33,581 bases of DNA, from NCBI GenBank assembly GCA_001931875.2, contig MSJH02000246.1:1-33581 (forward strand), in the 5' to 3' direction. Every line of letters begins with the position of its first letter. Within the stretch, counting starts at the first letter, position 1. Origin of the DNA: Byssochlamys sp. IMV 00236 (Eukaryota > Ascomycota > Eurotiomycetes > Eurotiales > Thermoascaceae). The translations under genes and the position numbers were made by a program. The notes beneath the pieces are model-generated. The model did no database searches, had not been told where the DNA came from, and saw nothing but the letters and a program-made list of their open reading frames with translations. This document shows positions 31,023-33,581 of this stretch, piece after piece.

Positions 31023-33012
31023 TTAAGAGAAACAGGGAGTTTCGGGCGAGATCATGGGCACCGTATTATTCTTGAGAGTAAAGGCTCTCCAGAAACTAGG
31101 AACGGGCAAGTTGCGAAGTGCAGCAGGAATTTCATTATACAAGTCCTTGGTTATATGTTTGTGTACTCTCTGTAGATAGATCAAAGTGAGTTTACTGCGC
31201 AAGCTTATTTTTATTATTACCTTGGGTACTTTGCCGCCATTCTTCGTCGTACGGTCTTCTTCATACATCTGGCGCCAGAGTAAAGGAACGGTAGGATCGC
31301 GCGTGTAAGGATTGTATTCGAGCGGTTCAGTCACATAACAATTCTTGTTATCAACCAAGCCTTCCCTGGGATCCAAGTTACCCAAGCTAATCACATTAGG
31401 GTCTAAATCTTCGACTGCACCAAATTTGTTACTAGACACGACAATGTGCCAACCAAGAGGAGAGATAGCCACAGAGCTGTCCCACACAGGCTTTGGGCTC
31501 GTGTAATTGGCGCGAGCTGTGTAAAAATCATAAAATGTAATACCCTCATAGAGCCAACCACTCAAAGGCGCGGGTGGAGACATTTCGCTGCCAAGGAATC
31601 GATATAGGAAATTATTATGAACGATCATATTGCTGACTTGTAAGAAATCTGCATGGACAGCCGCATACATCATGACTCCTGTGTTGGCAAGATAATTAGA
31701 GATCACATATCCGTCTACCTATATTAAAGTTAGAAAGAATCACATCTTCTGATCACTTTAGGGGCACTTACAGCAGAGGTGAACCGAACGGCACCACCAA
31801 AGTCAGCAATCTGCCAGCCAGCAATAAAGTTTTGGTAAATGTAGGTTTGATTAGAGCCTACAATACTGATACCGTGATCTTGGTGAATCTGTCTTGTATC
31901 AGGGAATGTTGCGTTCTGAGTGAAGAGTTTATATCAATTTAAATTTTTACCAATTAACCAATTTTTCATTACCAGAATGTTCTCTCGAATTGTGATATCA
32001 TTTGTAGAGTACAGTTGGACACCTGAAGCAAGAAAGCCTTGTTCGTCAGGTATGTCCCGGTTAAGACAGTTGTACATGTATCGCAAGTTGTTATAGGATC
32101 GTTTTAAAGAAGGATTAATGACGGGTTCCAATTCATCAATGTTACGAAGGTCAATGCTATCTGTCAGTTAGTACATTTGTAAGTTCAGAAATTCTATTCT
32201 TACCCAAAGATATTGTTCGAAACTACACTTTCCTTTTGAGTCTGGAACAAAATGCCAGTATCTAGAATAAATCATATCTTGAGTCATTTTAAAAAATAAA
32301 AAAAGGCAACATACTAGTTGTGTTGTAAGAAGGATATCTCTCCGTGGCAGCATGTAATTCATCACGAAGGAAAATATTACCATCTAGAGCAAACAGGAGT
32401 GTTATTTACACATAGTGATTAGCTTGATGTATATATTACCAATGTAGAGCTTATTGCTCTGTTTAGCCAGAATTGATCCACGACCTCCGTTGAAAAAGAC
32501 ATTGCTGTAGATAGCCACCTCATCCTCATTTTGTTGGTTGTTGACTTCAATGTGAACATTTTCAAGCACAAGGTCTTGAATGGACCAGTTCTTATTCTTT
32601 GAATCGACTGTTGAAATGAGACATAAGAAACACGCATATTTTTTTTAGTCTTAAAAGTGTACCTTCAATGGTTGCTGGCGCATTCTTGTCTTTTACTGTA
32701 ATGATAGTAGGATATTGTTGACTGCCCTTCAGAGAAACACCTTCTTTCAATAGAATTGGTTTATCAGAACGAATAGAATAAACACCTGGATCAAGATAGA
32801 CAACAGGGTTTCTATGACATGTGTTGGTCCGTTGCCACTTTAATATAAATTATGCTGTGTTACCGCAAACGATTTGCCTCATTGATCAGATCCTGCAATC
32901 TGTCAGAATAATCCCAAGTAGTATCGTATTGATTTATATTGGCACACCATTTAGCTGAGACAATGGTTGCCCACAAGATTACAGAAACAATAGAACTGGT
33001 AAGTAATTTCAT
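31023..33012 (-). CDS. Secreted parallel beta-helix (pectin-lyase-fold) protein
   Basis: Nine minus-strand exons (32864-33012, 32663-32811, 32440-32607, 32315-32383, 32204-32261, 31973-32156, 31772-31915, 31221-31718, 31023-31169) give 521 residues. A signal peptide (MKLLTSSIVSVILWATIVSA) comes first. The segment LQDLINEANRLRNPVVYLDP then PGVYSIRSDKPILLKEGVSL is the usual start of a right-handed beta-helix. Later rungs show the Asn-ladder pattern: VLENVHIEVNNQ, VVSNNIFG, NDITIRENIL, YIYQNFIAGWQIADFGGAVR, GYVISNYLANTGVMMY, VSNMIVHNNFLYRF, HIVVSSNKFGAV. I see no clear polysaccharide lyase or glycosidase catalytic signature, so carbohydrate binding or cleavage of a cell-wall glycan is inference. 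Homologues would be labelled pectin-lyase-like or right-handed beta-helix. The start lies 196 bp from the divergent small membrane gene. Confidence 0.85.
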
Positions 33013-33208
33013 TTTTTTTTTTAAAAAAAAAGGAACCTGGTTTCAATGCTTATTCATAGCCTTCTTTTCTTTTATACTCTGTCTTAAAAATGTGCTGGAA
33101 CTGGCGGGAATTAAAATAAAGTTTTTTTTTTCTTGTGAAGCTTTTTTTTGTGTTTCTCTTCCTCTTTTCTCTCTCTCTCTCTTTTTTTTCTTCAATGATT
33201 GATTGTGA

Positions 33209-33499
33209 ATGTCTAATACAACCTATCTGATACCCAAAGATCTTCCGCCTTCGTATGACTCACTTTATCAGTCCACTCCTTCATGCTCACAGGCCAGTTA
33301 CTATCATGATTCAGCGATAAGACGATTCTTTCGTAAACATGGGCCATTTTTACAAAAGTTTACTGCAGCCGTTTTTGTAGCAGCTACTGTTTCGGCAACT
33401 GTCATGCTTTTGTTATGGCAATTACAAAATTTGACAACCTCACCTCCACCCAATAATGATGATCCTTGGTTTGATCCTTACCAAGAAGAAGAGTATTGA
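33209..33499 (+). CDS. Small single-pass membrane protein
   Basis: An intronless 96-residue frame starting MSNTTYLIPKDLPPSYDSLY. A proline/serine/tyrosine-rich N-tail includes a PPSY motif (a PPxY-type site that could be recognised by WW-domain ubiquitin ligases such as Rsp5). A basic patch RRFFRKH precedes one membrane helix at about 50-71 (FTAAVFVAATVSATVMLLLW). The tail is acidic (DDPWFDPYQEEEY). No family is recognised. It shares an upstream region with the beta-helix gene. The next 80 bp hold its 3' end and AATAAA-like sequences before the window closes in a T run. Confidence 0.6.
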   Translation: MSNTTYLIPKDLPPSYDSLYQSTPSCSQASYYHDSAIRRFFRKHGPFLQKFTAAVFVAATVSATVMLLLWQLQNLTTSPPPNNDDPWFDPYQEEEY

Positions 33500-33581
33500 T
33501 ATTGTATAATGTGTGTTTGTAAATAATGTATTCATAAAGTAAAATAAAAAGCTCGGGTGACTTTCTCTTGGTTTTTTTTTT

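Noticed and set aside
1..33581. CRISPR array, biosynthetic gene cluster or operon-like system
   Set aside because: No regularly spaced short repeats, no cluster core enzymes, and the neighbouring genes have unrelated functions with fungal introns and individual promoters.

Overview
The window looks like a nuclear contig from a Mucoromycota (Mucorales-type) fungus. The evidence is AT-rich intergenic DNA, genes broken by many 45-75 nt introns with GTAAG-like donors, TACTAAC/CTAAC-like branch points and AG acceptors, and fungal protein families. It starts with 27 A and ends in a T run, so both edges may be assembly ends. I built gene models by joining exons by hand. For every multi-exon gene the exon phases close and the total length divides by three.

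Layout: 1-5.8 kb is a graveyard of decayed mobile DNA and gene fragments: a Helitron-type helicase tail, a gag/ORF1-like pseudogene, a roughly 300 bp repeat present twice, and an 88 bp segment duplicated 2.8 kb apart. From 5.96 to 14.46 kb come a mitochondrial-type AAA ATPase (+), a small two-helix membrane protein (+), acetyl-CoA hydrolase/CoA-transferase ACH1 (-) and an APC-family amino acid permease (-). The region 14.5-16.4 kb is a gene-poor gap. From 16.43 to 22.82 kb lie a 16-exon PX/PH phospholipase D (+) and an unusually short HMG-CoA reductase (+). A second transposon scar at 22.98-24.29 kb holds Tc1/mariner transposase and tyrosine-recombinase remnants. From 24.5 to 28.3 kb lie a secreted macrophage-activating-glycoprotein-like protein (-), a divergently paired DHHC palmitoyltransferase (+) and a small secreted protein (+). 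After a 1.5 kb gap with unexplained coding-like islands come an aldo-keto reductase (+), a secreted parallel beta-helix protein (-) and a divergently paired small membrane protein (+).

The genes are ordinary single-copy-looking housekeeping, lipid-signalling, transport and secreted functions. I see no operon-like logic, no biosynthetic cluster and no CRISPR. The points most worth a second look are microexons of 13 and 12 nt that are needed to restore conserved motifs, an HMG-CoA reductase reduced to one membrane helix plus the catalytic domain, the duplicated 88 bp segment ending just upstream of the AAA ATPase start codon, and a small secreted protein of an uncharacterised family.
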